Below are positions 1-9,336 of a stretch of 64,000 nt of DNA, one piece after another; position 1 is the stretch's first letter; each line of letters starts with the position of its first letter. The DNA lies in NCBI RefSeq assembly GCF_027625935.1, contig NZ_CP115300.1, positions 248,001 to 312,000 of the forward strand. Direction: 5' to 3'. Both the position numbers and the translations under genes were made by a program. This DNA comes from Streptomyces camelliae (GTDB lineage: Bacteria > Actinomycetota > Actinomycetes > Streptomycetales > Streptomycetaceae). The notes beneath the pieces are model-generated. The model made no database searches. It saw only the letters and a list, made by a program, of their open reading frames with translations, and was not told the DNA's origin.

Positions 1-267
1 CCGTCCGCTCCGTGGACCACGGCGACGGAAGCATCGCCCGAGCCAGGATCCAGGCCGGGTGAACGACCTGGAACCGTGCCTTGCGCCTCTCGGCCTCCAC
101 ACGTGCCTTGCCCCTCTCGACCCCCACAACCGGAAGTCCCGTACGAGGTACGAGCCGAAGCCGATCCACTACAAGCACACGCTGCTCAGCGCAGATGGTC
201 GCGTAGGAAGGTCATCGCCGCGCCCAGTTTCCTGGTGCCGTCGACACCGGCCGCCGGCGCGGCGGGT
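1..267. other. left edge, no confident gene
   Basis: No complete gene is visible. Bases 3-62 on the plus strand read as 19 codons ending in TGA and could be the last residues of a gene that begins outside the window. On the minus strand, roughly 182-255 reads as a short open tail ending in TGA at 182-184 with normal codon bias, possibly a gene remnant. Neither can be identified. Confidence 0.3.
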
Positions 268-2061
268 TCACCCGCCGTGCGAAGTCCTGCTGCGGCGTTG
301 GCGAAGCACCAGCACGGAGCCTGCAGCGAGGGCCAGCAGGCCGCCGGCGGCGCTGTAGGTGACTGCGTTGCTCATCCCGGTGGCCGCCAGGTCGCCGCCC
401 GTGCTGTTCCGGTCCGCCCGGACGATGGGTGCGCCGGCCGCCGTCGCCTGCGCTCGGGTGCCGATCGTGCCTGCGGCGGAGGCAACCGGCGCAGCGGGCG
501 TCGGCGTGGCGGCGGTCGGAGTGGGGGCAGGTGACGGGATGCCATTGCCGACGGTCGCAGACGAGGGCTTCAGCTGGAGAGTCGTGATCGAGTACGGGGG
601 CAGTGTCTGTGCGGCCGCTGTTCCCCGAGTCGCCGTGGTCAGGGCGGTGCCGCCCTTGGTGTACGAAACGGTCCTGACCGTCCCTGGGGCCGGGGTGTAT
701 CCGGCGTAGGAGAGCGACACCTGCGCCGCGTTCTGCGGGTTCTTGTTGATCAGCATGACGTTCAGGCCGCCGTTGCTGCTCCGCACCGCGTGCACGGCGA
801 CCGCCGGGTTGGCCGAGGACGCCTTGACCATGGTGTCGCCGGGCTGCGCGAGTGCGGTCAGCGAGCGGATGCCACAGTACGTGGGGAAGGGCGTCTCACG
901 CGCCGGTTCGCATTTCCCGCCGACGCACTTTCCGCTGGAGAGCACGCCCTGGTCAAGGTAGTCGGTCTCGCCGTTGACGGTGGTGGGTGCTGTGCCCATG
1001 CCGTTGTGCAGGTCCCACCAGTCGGCGCTGACGGCGCCGTGTTCGAGCCAGCTCATGTACGTGTCCGACGCGAACAGGGCCGCGGCCTGGCTGGTGAGGG
1101 CCGGCGACATGGAGCTGTCGGTCTCGGTGACCGCGATCCCGACCGAAGCGGCGTGGGCACCCGCGTAGGTGTTGACCAGCGAGCGCACCGCGGAAGTGGC
1201 ACCGGCGATCTTGGCGGGGGTGTTCAGCAGGTCGGCCGTGCCGGTGCCGCCCGGGTACCAGTGGATGATCACGAAGTCGATCGACTTGCCCGCGATGGAG
1301 AGCACGGTGTGGTTCCAGTCGGCGTTGTCGCCGGGAGCCTTCACCGCGTCCGGCCAGTAGCCGGGGGTGTTGAGCACCGCTCCGATCTTCACCTTCGGGT
1401 CCACGGCCTTCATGGCCTTCGCGTAGGCGACCAGGTTGTTCGCGTACGCCGTGGGGCTCTTGTCGGCGTGGTTGTCGACCTCCCATTTGCTGCCGTAGTA
1501 CCCGTTACCGGAGACCTCGTTGCCGATCTCCCAGTACTTCACGCCGTAGCCCTTGTCGACGTTGGCGTACTTGACCCAGTCGGCGGCCTCCTGCGGTGTG
1601 CCGGACCCGTAGTTCGCGGTGATGATCGGCTGGGCGCCGACCCTCTTCGCGGAGGCCATGAAGTGGTCGAAGTCGGTGCCGGGCGCGACCCAGCCGCCGT
1701 CGGTGAGGGTGTGGGTCTTCCAGTGGTAGGCGTCCGCGTACGAGCCGCCGGGGAAGCGCAGCTGCCGGACTCCGGCGGCCTTCATCAGCGATGACGCCGT
1801 GGCGTCGTTCATGTTCGGGTCGTAGACGGCCGTGTTGAGGCCGACAGCAGTGCTGGGCACCGTGCCCAGGGAGGTACCGGCATCCACCGTGATGTCGACG
1901 CTCGGCGCGGCGTTCGCGCTGAGTGCCAGGGCACCGGCGCCGGCGCCGGCCACGAGTACCGCGACCGCGACCGCGACAATGCGGCGGCGCGTTCGGTTAC
2001 GGCGGTGCGTACGGCCCCGAGGCATCGACTGCTCGGTGGTTGTCGGGTCGTCAGGTGACAC
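268..2061 (-). CDS. secreted, wall-anchored clan GH-A glycosidase (arabinofuranosidase/cellulose-binding type)
   Basis: 597 aa secreted glycosidase. A basic N-terminus and hydrophobic stretch (about residues 30-52) form the signal peptide. The TIM-barrel region carries the clan GH-A pair: acid/base Glu182 in EIGNE and probable nucleophile Glu313 in VTETDSS. A C-terminal beta-sandwich and a Pro/Ala/Thr linker follow, then LAATG, a hydrophobic helix and a basic tail, which is the sorting signal of class E sortases. The protein should therefore be covalently attached to the peptidoglycan. The GTG start at 2061 is preferred because GGGAG lies 6 nt upstream; ATG at 2025 is the alternative. Relatives are annotated as alpha-L-arabinofuranosidases or cellulose-binding proteins; the exact substrate is not clear. 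An IS end lies only 78 bp upstream, so its native promoter may be cut off. Confidence 0.82.
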   Translation of the reverse strand: MSPDDPTTTEQSMPRGRTHRRNRTRRRIVAVAVAVLVAGAGAGALALSANAAPSVDITVDAGTSLGTVPSTAVGLNTAVYDPNMNDATASSLMKAAGVRQLRFPGGSYADAYHWKTHTLTDGGWVAPGTDFDHFMASAKRVGAQPIITANYGSGTPQEAADWVKYANVDKGYGVKYWEIGNEVSGNGYYGSKWEVDNHADKSPTAYANNLVAYAKAMKAVDPKVKIGAVLNTPGYWPDAVKAPGDNADWNHTVLSIAGKSIDFVIIHWYPGGTGTADLLNTPAKIAGATSAVRSLVNTYAGAHAASVGIAVTETDSSMSPALTSQAAALFASDTYMSWLEHGAVSADWWDLHNGMGTAPTTVNGETDYLDQGVLSSGKCVGGKCEPARETPFPTYCGIRSLTALAQPGDTMVKASSANPAVAVHAVRSSNGGLNVMLINKNPQNAAQVSLSYAGYTPAPGTVRTVSYTKGGTALTTATRGTAAAQTLPPYSITTLQLKPSSATVGNGIPSPAPTPTAATPTPAAPVASAAGTIGTRAQATAAGAPIVRADRNSTGGDLAATGMSNAVTYSAAGGLLALAAGSVLVLRQRRSRTSHGG

Positions 2062-2194
2062 GTGTGGCTCCCGATCGGAGTGTGTGGCTGCGGGTGGCGG
2101 TGGCGCAGCTGACTGCGCCCGCCGTGGTTGGTGCGCCCCTAGGCCGTGTATCGAAAGTGGATCGTCTGTCAGTCCTGCCTGGGATGCTCCGAGC

Positions 2195-2650
2195 ATGGAG
2201 ATGACAGTGCAGCTGACGATCGACTGCTCCGATCCGCAGAGAATGGTGACTTTCTGGGCCGAGGCCCTGGGCTACGTGCCTGAGCCTCCGCCGGGCGGGC
2301 ACGCCACGTGGCGTGCTTACCGGGCGGCGGTAGGGGTGCCCGAGGCAGAGTTGCCGGCCGGTGCCGGGGATATTCCGGAGTCGATCATCGATCCCGCGGG
2401 ACGTGGACCGAGGGTGTGGTTCCAGCAGGTTCCGGAGCCGAAGGTCGCCAAGAACCGGTGGCACTTCGACCTGAAGGTCGGTGGGGGCCGTGACGTCCCA
2501 CTGGACGTCCGCACACAGCGAGTCAGGGCTACGGTGGAACGGCTGGTCAAAGCCGGTGCCACCGTGCTGCGGATCAAGGATGAGCAGGACATGGGGCTCT
2601 ACGCCGCCGCCATGCAGGACCCTGAGGGCAACGAATTCGACGTCGTCTGA
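2195..2650 (+). CDS. VOC-family (glyoxalase-fold) protein, passenger of the left IS
   Basis: 151 aa protein of the vicinal oxygen chelate superfamily, glyoxalase-like type. Two beta-alpha-beta-beta-beta modules are recognisable: the first starts QLTIDCSDPQRMVTFWAEAL, and the second contains WHFDLKV and ends DPEGNEFDVV, where the Glu is the usual metal ligand. Such proteins bind a divalent metal and act as lyases, dioxygenases or drug-sequestering proteins; no substrate can be assigned. The start at 2195 lies 52 bp from the IS end, and the gene converges with the transposase. It differs from the right copy at one residue seen (Arg here, Trp there, in the stretch before AAVGVPEAEL). Being inside the terminal repeats, it is cargo of the IS. 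Confidence 0.8.
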   Translation: MEMTVQLTIDCSDPQRMVTFWAEALGYVPEPPPGGHATWRAYRAAVGVPEAELPAGAGDIPESIIDPAGRGPRVWFQQVPEPKVAKNRWHFDLKVGGGRDVPLDVRTQRVRATVERLVKAGATVLRIKDEQDMGLYAAAMQDPEGNEFDVV

Positions 2651-2800
2651 GGGCCGTTGCGACGGTGCTGGTCACAGCCACTCGTTCACGGCTGCGACCA
2701 GCACAGTCGCCTCGTAGCGGACGGAGAGCTTGTCGTACCTCGTGGCCACTGCCCTGTGCCTTTTAAGAGGTCCTAACAGAAGTGGTTGATCATGTGACTG

Positions 2801-3645
2801 TTGGTCTATCCGCTCGTTGGTCTGCTCGTGGGGAATCGTCAGTCGCGGCCGTGGATCGTGTCGGATGAACTGTGGGCCCTGGTCGAGCCGTTGCTGCCCA
2901 AGCCGGGGCCGAAGCTGGTCGAGGGACGGCCGAGGGTGCCGGACCGGCGGGCATTGTGCGGGATCCTGTTCGTGCTGCACACCGGCATTCAGTGGGAGTA
3001 CCTGCCACAGGAGCTGGGCTTCGGTTCGGGCATGACCTGCTGGCGGCGGCTGGCCGCGTGGAACGAGGCCGGGGTGTGGGACCAGCTGCATGTGCTGCTG
3101 TTGAAGAAGCTGCGGTCGGCGAAGAAGCTGGACTGGTCGCGGGCGGTGATCGACTCCTCCCATGTGCGGGCGGCCCGCAGGGGCCCAAAAGCGGTCCCAG
3201 CCCGGTCGACCGCGCACGGCCGGGCAGCAAGCACCACGTCGTCACCGACGGCCAGGGCATCCCGCTCGCGGTGTCGCTGACCGGCGGCAACCGCAACGAC
3301 GTCACCCAGCTTCTGCCCCTGCTCGACAAGATCCCCCCTGTCGCCGGGGTTGTCGGCCGGCCCCGCCGCCGACCCGACGCACTGCTCGCCGACCGCGGCT
3401 ACGACCACGACAAGTACCGGCGCCTGCTGTGGCAGCGCGGCATCCGTCCCGTGATCGCGAGGCGAGGCCAGCCACACGGCTCCGGCCTGGGCATCTTCCG
3501 GTATGTCGTCGAGCGGACGATCGCCTGGCTGCACGGCTTCCGACTCCTGCGCATCCGGTGGGAGCGCCGGGACGACATCCATGAAGCCTTCCTCGGGCTC
3601 GCTACATGTCTCATCACCTACCGACACGTCCAACGCATTTGTTAG
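2801..3645 (+). CDS. IS5-family transposase made by programmed -1 frameshift
   Basis: DDE transposase of about 280 aa in two overlapping frames. The first frame runs from 2801 (TTG; GTG at 2828 is another possible start) and carries the N-terminal helix-turn-helix part and the first catalytic Asp in VIDSSHV. It meets the slippery heptamer C CCA AAA at 3184-3190. Slipping back one base there continues in the second frame without loss, giving the second Asp in LADRGYD and the Glu in VVERTIAWLHGF, and ending at 3645. The join restores the usual family length. The two-frame design is typical of IS427-like members, so the gene may be active. Confidence 0.8.
3184..3190 (+). other. -1 ribosomal frameshift site (CCCAAAA)
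   Basis: X XXY YYZ slippery heptamer read as CCA AAA in the zero frame and CCC AAA after slipping. It lies in the overlap between the two transposase frames, and the -1 reading continues directly into the conserved SGPSPVDRARPGSKHH segment. Confidence 0.65.
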
Positions 3646-4553
3646 GACCTCTAAGTCGGTTGATCCCGCACTCGACCGCATGGCGCTCGCGGTAGTCGGC
3701 CGGGTCGAAAAGCGGTGGCCGGCCGCCGCGGGAGCCGCGCTTCTGGCGGTTGCGCGCCTGGTCGGCCTTGTCCGGGATGGTGCAGCGGATCCCGCGGCGG
3801 CGCAGGTAGACGCGGTTTTTGCGGGAGGCATACGCCTTGTCAGCACGCACCCGATCGGGGCGGATGCGTGGCCGGCCCGGCCCGATGCGGGGCACACGGA
3901 CCTTCTCCAGCACGGGTTCGAACTGCGGCGAGTCTCCACGCTGCCCTGCCGTCACCACGATCGACATGGGCTTCTGACCCTGCTCAACTGCCAGGTGGAG
4001 CTTGGTGGTGAACCCGCCGCGCGACCTTCCCAGCCCATGATCACGGGGCTCGGTGAAGATGCCGCCCGGTGGTTCCTTCTGCAGGTCGCCCTGCTTGCGG
4101 GCCCCGGCCGCATGCTGATGGGCGCGGCAGACCGTGGAGTCGACGCTCAGGTCCCATGTGATCGCACCCTTCGCGTCGGCCAGGGACTGGAGCCGGGTGA
4201 GGAGCCGCTGCCAAGTGCCGTTCCGCTGCCATCGGCGGAACAGGTCATAGACCCGGCCCCACGGTCCATACACGGCGGGGACATCCCGCCACGGAAACAC
4301 CGGTTCGGACCCGGAACCGTATGCCGTCGATCAACTGCCTCCGAGGCCAGACGGGCGGCCGACCCGCCTTCCTGCTCTTCGGCAACAACGGCTCCAGCAC
4401 CGCCCACTGCTCGTCCGTGAGATCTCCCCGACCCATGAACCGTGATCATTCACGGTCCAAGATCCACTTTCGATACACGGCCTAGCGGAGGGCTGAAGAT
4501 CTTTCCCCGTCCTGCGAGTGAGCGTTTCCCGTGGGGGAAGGGGACGCGGGGCG

Positions 4554-6593
4554 TCAGGTGTGAATCGCGTACAGGAAATCGTCCTTGCTGCCGACATACA
4601 CAGTCCCGTCCGCCACCACGGGCGTCGCACGCACCTCCCCACCGGTCTGCAGACGCCAGCGTTCCTCGCCCGTGACCGCGTCCACCGCCCAGAGCGACTG
4701 GTCCTCGCTACCGATGTACACGGTCCCGTCCGCCACCGCCGCCGACGACTCACGGGCGCGTCCGGTCTCCTGCTTCCAGCGTTCCTCCCCGGTGGCCGCG
4801 TCCACGGCCCACAGGTACCAGCCGTTGCTGCCCATGTACACGGTCCCGTCGACGACCGCGGGCGTGGACCACGTCGGACTGCCGAAGCGCCGCTGCCACC
4901 GCTGTTCACCAGTGGCGGCGTCCAGCGCGACCAGGCCATGATCACGGCCGGCGTAGACGGTGCCGTCGGCCACCACCGGTGCGGTGTAGGGCGAGGCGTA
5001 GGTCTTCACCTGCCAGAGCTTGCTTCCCGTAGCGGCGTCCACCGCCCACAGGGAGTCACGGGGGTGAGAGACGTAGACCCGGCCGTCGGCCACCGCGGGG
5101 GACGTGAACTCCTCGTAGGAGCGCGGGTAGCGCGACCTGAGCCGCTGCTTCCACCGCCTGCGGCCGGTGGCCGCGTCCACCGCCCACATTCCGTCGCCGA
5201 CGGCCAGGTACACCGTGCCGTCGGTCACCGCCGGCCGGGTATCTCCCGCGTAGTCAGTCGCACGCTTCCACCGCACGTGTCCGGTGCCCGTTTCCACGGC
5301 CCACAGGTGTTTCCCGTTGCGGATGTACAGAGTGGCGTCGACGACCAACGGTGACGAGTGGAACGGGAGGGCGGACGTCAGGCGCCACCGTTCCTGGCCG
5401 GTGGCGGCGTCCAACGCCAGCAGGTCACGGTGGCTGGGCTGGTACACGACGCCGTCGGCGACGGCTACGGTGAAAGCTCCCGCGTTACGGGCGTGCACCT
5501 GCCAGCGCACGGTGCCGCTGATCGGAGCCGAGCTGGATTCCGAAGGGGCGTTCGTCGGTGTCGGACGGGCGGATGCGGCGCGGTGATCCTCGGCGGGTGC
5601 TTCACCTTGCCGATGGGCCCGTACGGCGTAGAGGTGCTCATCGAGGCTGTCGATGTACACCGTGCCGCCGCTCACCAACGGCGTGGAGTGCACCGGCCTG
5701 GTGGTCCTGACCTTCCAGTGTGTCTCGCCGGTGGCCGCGTCCACGGCCCACAGGCGCCCGTCGTGGCTGCCCGCGTACACCGTGCCGTCGGCGATCGCCG
5801 GCGTCGCGTGGATCTCACCGCGGGTCTTCAGCCGCCACCTCTCCCGACCGGTCCCGGTGTCCACTGCGATCAGATACCAGCCGACGACACCGACGACCGC
5901 GATGCCCTCGTCCACTGCGGGGCTCGCCCACACCGCTCCTCCGGGGGACAGCCGCCAGCGTTCCTGGCCCGTCGCGGCGTCCATCGCGAGCAGGCCTTCG
6001 TCGTTGCCCACATACACGCTGCCGCCGGTCACTGTCGGCGACTGCCGCACGCCGCCGGAGGGGAGGATGTCCCATCGCCTGCTTCCGGTGGCTGTGTCCA
6101 GGGCCAGCAGGCGGCCTCCCACGGCCGCGTACAGCAACCTCTGGGACACTGCCGGCGGTGGATTGTTGGAGGTGCGGTGGTCCGCCACCTTGACGTTCCA
6201 CACCGGTTGGCCGGTGAGCCCGTCCACCGCCCACATCCTGCCGTCGTGCGACACGGAGTACACGATGTGGTCGGCCACCGTCGGCGCCGACATCTTCGAC
6301 CGGCCCGCTCTCCACTTCCACCGCACCGCGCCACTCGCGGCATCCACCGCCGTCAGACAGCCGACGGTGTCGGCGAAGTACACACCGCCGTCGCCCGCCG
6401 CCGGCGATGTTTCGATCCCGGCGTCGACGTGCAGTGTCCAGCGTCGCTGTCCGGTATCCGCGTCGATTGCTGCCAGATCGAACAACTCGTCACGGACGTA
6501 GACGGCGCCGTCGGCCATCGCCGGCGTGTGGTAGAGCACGCCCCCGCCCGGCACTCTCCACAGCGTTCTGTCGCTCACCTCGACACCAGTCAT
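4554..6593 (-). CDS. PQQ-like beta-propeller repeat protein
   Basis: 679 aa protein built almost wholly from PQQ-like propeller blades. Roughly fourteen or more repeats of about 40 residues follow the pattern ADGTVYVGS--D--LWAVDAATG--RW, with one Ser/Ala/Pro-rich break near the middle (about residues 320-360), suggesting two propellers. No signal peptide or membrane segment is visible, so it is probably cytoplasmic and a binding scaffold rather than a quinoprotein dehydrogenase. No catalytic domain is attached. The ATG at 6593 is chosen for its strong GGGAGGGGAAGCG ribosome site; the open frame upstream of it lacks propeller repeats. The gene sits inside the IS-bounded core, downstream of a WD40 gene on the same strand. 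Function unknown. Confidence 0.75.
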   Translation of the reverse strand: MTGVEVSDRTLWRVPGGGVLYHTPAMADGAVYVRDELFDLAAIDADTGQRRWTLHVDAGIETSPAAGDGGVYFADTVGCLTAVDAASGAVRWKWRAGRSKMSAPTVADHIVYSVSHDGRMWAVDGLTGQPVWNVKVADHRTSNNPPPAVSQRLLYAAVGGRLLALDTATGSRRWDILPSGGVRQSPTVTGGSVYVGNDEGLLAMDAATGQERWRLSPGGAVWASPAVDEGIAVVGVVGWYLIAVDTGTGRERWRLKTRGEIHATPAIADGTVYAGSHDGRLWAVDAATGETHWKVRTTRPVHSTPLVSGGTVYIDSLDEHLYAVRAHRQGEAPAEDHRAASARPTPTNAPSESSSAPISGTVRWQVHARNAGAFTVAVADGVVYQPSHRDLLALDAATGQERWRLTSALPFHSSPLVVDATLYIRNGKHLWAVETGTGHVRWKRATDYAGDTRPAVTDGTVYLAVGDGMWAVDAATGRRRWKQRLRSRYPRSYEEFTSPAVADGRVYVSHPRDSLWAVDAATGSKLWQVKTYASPYTAPVVADGTVYAGRDHGLVALDAATGEQRWQRRFGSPTWSTPAVVDGTVYMGSNGWYLWAVDAATGEERWKQETGRARESSAAVADGTVYIGSEDQSLWAVDAVTGEERWRLQTGGEVRATPVVADGTVYVGSKDDFLYAIHT

Positions 6594-7002
6594 CGCTTCC
6601 CCTCCCTGCACTGCACCGTCCGCCCTGTGGCGTTGGCTTGACGCCGTGCGGGTGACGACACTGCGGAAGCCGACAATGCACCGAACTCTGACATGTCGTT
6701 TTTGAGGCGCGCAACCGTGAATCCACCTGGCCACACCGGGCGTTGGCTGCGATCGGGCTCGTCGCACCCGGGTTCCGGCAGCGGCCGTGACCGGGGCGGA
6801 CGGTGAACTCCTGGCACGCCGGCTGTTGAACGGCGTCCTTCGGTCGGCGCGGCTTGTCCGCCCGCCGCCGGACGACCGTGCGGGCGGCACCGGCTGCAGG
6901 GTTGCGGCCACGGGCCGCTCTGTCGCGCACGTCGTGCAGGTTCTCGCCTGTCCGTCTCGTTACCCCGCGCGACGGGTGGGACGGGGTGGTGGCCGAACAT
7001 GT
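6594..7002. other. intergenic between two propeller genes
   Basis: 409 bp between the WD40 gene ending at 7003 and the PQQ-like gene starting at 6593. No supported gene, terminator hairpin or clear promoter was found. Confidence 0.4.
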
Positions 7003-9036
7003 TCACTGCCTGCCGAGCGGGAGGCTGAGGACTCCGCGGTCATGTCCGACGATCAGGTCCGCGCCCGCGGTGGCCAGGCAGGTGAGCGACACGTCCAAGG
7101 AGATGTGCTGCACTGCGCCGGTCTGTGGTTCCCACACCCGCAGCCGGTGACCGTGACGGGTGCCGGTGATCAGGACCGTGCGACCGCCGTGCTGGGTGGC
7201 GGCGGTGATGAGCGGCGGGCCGGCGGTGCCTGTGGAGCTGGGCAGACCATCGCCTACGGGGGTACCGGTGGAGAGATCCCAGAGCATGACGACCCCGAGG
7301 TTGTCTGCTGTGGCCAGCAGGGTTCGGTCGGGTGTCCAGACAGCCTCCACGGCCGCCACCCGGTGGTCGGCATCGGCGAGCGCGCGTGCGCTCAGTTGCA
7401 CGGCCGCGCCGCGGTCCCAGGGGTCGTCGACGGCTGGATCCCACACGTGAACGCGGCCCGCGGTGTCCGCGGCCGCGATCAGCGTGTGGTCGGCGGAGAT
7501 CGGGACGGCGGTGACCGACTGGATCGGACTGCCGTAGGGGTTGAGGCGCCTGACGCACTCACCGCTGTCCGGTTCCCACATCCGGACGGCGCCTTTGGGG
7601 GTGGCGGTGACGAGCAGGGTGTGGCCGTCGGGGACGACAGCGGTGCACATTTCGGTCACCCCGCCGGGCCAGTCGCCGGCAGGTTCGCGAACCGGCTGCC
7701 CGGTGAGGGGGTTCCACATGGCGATCGTCCCGCTGTCGCCTCCGCTTGCCAGAAGGACGCGGCCGTCGGGCAGGAGCAGGGTGGTCATCGAGCGGACGGC
7801 GTCAGGATGTCCTGGGAGCGGGTCGTGGACGAGCCGGCCGTCGGTCACGTCCCACAGGCACACCACGCCCTTGTTCCCGGCGCCGGCCACGAGGTTCGGC
7901 CCACCGGGGCGGGACACCACCGCCAGGGCGTAGACACCCCCCAACGAACCGGGCACGGAATCGGAGAACACCGATATACGACCCCAGGGTGTGCCGTCGG
8001 CCGCGACCACCGCGTTGTCTTCCTGCCGGAATCGGGTCGCCGCTCGGCTGGGTTGTCCGGCCGCCGCTGATTCCGCTGCGGCAGTCGACCCGTCAAAGTC
8101 CGTCCGCGCACCAGCCGGACCGTGTTGGGGAAGCGCACCGTCCGGGTTCTCCACCAGGCCGTCCGCGATCGTCCACGTCCGCTCGCAGTCCCAGCACCGG
8201 AAGTGCCCGGTGAGCGACATCAGTCGGCGGGCCAATTTCCCTGCGGCCCGCTGTGGGGTGCCCCTGACCGCAACCATCCCGGCGACCAGGCACAGGACGG
8301 CCTGTCCTGGTGTTTCGGGAGACACCCCCCTCACCGCGACGTCGCGTGCCACCTGCAGGAAGGGTTCCCAGCCCTCCCCCAGCGCCTCCTCCCGCAATGC
8401 CGCGGCGACCTCGCCCCACGGATGCCCTTCCTCCCGGACAGGGGCGGGGCTGGGCAGCAGTGGAGCCTTGAGGGGCGCACGCGCCGGGTCCACGAAGAAG
8501 TCGGGGATCTCCGTGTCGCTTCCGCAAGCGGGACACGACAACAGCAGGCCGCTGTCCCCGAGATCCGGGAACTGCCCCAGCACCTCGCCCATGGGGTGGC
8601 TGGCCAAGGCCACGCAGGAGAGGGCGAGTTGGGCGCAGACCTGCCCGGGAGTACCAGCGGCGAGGAGGCTTCGGGTGGCCGCCCGCTCGGCCAGCCGCAG
8701 TGCGGCGCCGAACCCCTCCTCAAGATCGGCCGGGACGGGGGGCCGGTAATCGGCGGTCACCATGAACCCGAGGTCCACCCAGAAGTCCACGGTCTGTCCC
8801 GGAGGCAGGACCGCTGCCGCCTCGACGAGATGCGGCAGGGCCGCATAGGCCCCGTCGGCGACGACTCCGTCATCCATCAGGCCGCCGGACAGGTCCGTCC
8901 AGGTACGGCGCCACGCGTCGCCGCCCCCGGTGGCAGCCGCGGAGGCCAACTGCGCCAGGAGTACCTGCATCTCCTCGACCTTCACACCGTCAAAGCCACG
9001 CCAACGAGGGCTGTCCAAAGGCAGCTTCGGAATCAT
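7003..9036 (-). CDS. WD40 protein with HEAT-like N-terminus and cysteine pairs
   Basis: 677 aa. The first 200 or so residues are helical and resemble the HEAT-like segment found in many Streptomyces proteins of unknown role (YAALPHLVEAAAVLPPG). Next come CPACGSD and, about 120 residues later, CWDCERTW, which together could form a zinc-binding site. The C-terminal 300 residues hold about seven WD40 blades with VCLWD, IAMWNP, VRMWEP, VHVWDP, VMLWDL and LRVWEP endings. No signal peptide or catalytic domain is present. ATG 9036 begins the helical region; its ribosome site is weak. The gene is divergent from another WD40 gene at 9337, and the pair may act together. Role unknown; a protein-interaction or sensing scaffold is the most that can be inferred. 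Confidence 0.72.
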   Translation of the reverse strand: MIPKLPLDSPRWRGFDGVKVEEMQVLLAQLASAAATGGGDAWRRTWTDLSGGLMDDGVVADGAYAALPHLVEAAAVLPPGQTVDFWVDLGFMVTADYRPPVPADLEEGFGAALRLAERAATRSLLAAGTPGQVCAQLALSCVALASHPMGEVLGQFPDLGDSGLLLSCPACGSDTEIPDFFVDPARAPLKAPLLPSPAPVREEGHPWGEVAAALREEALGEGWEPFLQVARDVAVRGVSPETPGQAVLCLVAGMVAVRGTPQRAAGKLARRLMSLTGHFRCWDCERTWTIADGLVENPDGALPQHGPAGARTDFDGSTAAAESAAAGQPSRAATRFRQEDNAVVAADGTPWGRISVFSDSVPGSLGGVYALAVVSRPGGPNLVAGAGNKGVVCLWDVTDGRLVHDPLPGHPDAVRSMTTLLLPDGRVLLASGGDSGTIAMWNPLTGQPVREPAGDWPGGVTEMCTAVVPDGHTLLVTATPKGAVRMWEPDSGECVRRLNPYGSPIQSVTAVPISADHTLIAAADTAGRVHVWDPAVDDPWDRGAAVQLSARALADADHRVAAVEAVWTPDRTLLATADNLGVVMLWDLSTGTPVGDGLPSSTGTAGPPLITAATQHGGRTVLITGTRHGHRLRVWEPQTGAVQHISLDVSLTCLATAGADLIVGHDRGVLSLPLGRQ

Positions 9037-9336
9037 GGAACGAGTCTCGCAGGCGGCACTGACAATCAGGAGGCGGCTTGGTGTCCGGCAGCCTTTCGCT
9101 CGGTTCGTCATCCGATCGACGAGCCCTTGGCCCGAACCGAGTCCGCCGGCCCCGCGCAGCAATCTTCGAAGCTCGTCGTGCACGAGCCGATCGGCCCTGG
9201 GTCTGGGCCCCGAGGAGACCGTGTACCTGGCATTCTGGTCGCATCGGGCCGCGTCGGCGGGGGTGTGCGTGGAAGTGCGTATGTTGCTGCGGGACGTTCC
9301 TTCGGCGTGTGTGCCCGGACCGTTGACGAGGGTGGC
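9037..9336. other. divergent promoter region of two WD40 genes
   Basis: 300 bp between divergently read WD40 genes. It must hold the start signals for both, but no clear consensus promoter or operator palindrome was recognised. Confidence 0.35.

Larger units (their letters stand above)
2767..3651 (+). mobile_element. IS5-family element nested in the left IS
   Basis: 885 bp element with 12-bp terminal inverted repeats GAGGTCCTAACA (start 2767, inverted end 3651), flanked by TAA direct repeats at 2764-2766 and 3652-3654. Comparison with the uninterrupted right IS copy shows the empty site as a single TAA, which proves the insertion and its 3-bp duplication. It encodes one transposase split over two frames. 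The stop codon at 3643-3645 lies inside the right terminal repeat. Confidence 0.88.
2672..4436 (-). pseudogene. IS5-type transposase, left copy, frameshifted and interrupted
   Basis: Broken copy of the 291-aa transposase that is intact at 13330-14205. Reading from ATG at 4436, an extra base in the AAA run at 4295-4297 shifts the frame after about residue 47. The remainder reopens in the next frame as far as the GINRL segment near the catalytic Glu, where a second IS (2767-3651) interrupts it. The last codons continue at 2766-2672. One residue also differs from the intact copy (Val for Ala in the RKNR-YLRRR stretch). The two lesions make it certain that no active enzyme comes from this copy. 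Confidence 0.88.
2143..4481 (-). mobile_element. IS5-type element with VOC passenger, left copy, inactivated
   Basis: Terminal inverted repeats begin GCCGTGTATCGAAAGTGGAT at 2143 and, on the other strand, at 4481. CTAG flanks both sides (2139-2142, 4482-4485) and fits the 4-bp YTAR target of the IS5 group. The element is 2339 bp. Subtracting the nested 885-bp IS with its 3-bp duplication, and one extra base at 4295-4297, gives 1450 bp, exactly the length of the right copy. It holds a VOC gene and a convergent transposase gene that is both frameshifted and interrupted, so it could only move using a transposase supplied elsewhere, such as the right copy. Confidence 0.85.

Noticed and set aside
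790..1794. Plus-strand 334-codon frame opposite the GH-A glycosidase
   Set aside because: Its composition is the Arg/Gly/Val-rich shadow of a GC-rich gene on the other strand; no motifs.
4554..6593. Quinoprotein dehydrogenase
   Set aside because: PQQ-like blades are present but no signal peptide and no catalytic domain or Cys pair of that class; the repeats alone fit a scaffold.
6995..7004. GAACATGTTC palindrome at the end of the WD40 gene as an operator
   Set aside because: It overlaps the stop codon, and a 10-bp palindrome in 64 kb is expected by chance.
8122..9336. Long open frame continuing upstream of the plus-strand WD40 gene
   Set aside because: It lies antisense to the WD40 gene at 7003-9036, has no family features, and a good ribosome site starts the real gene at 9337.
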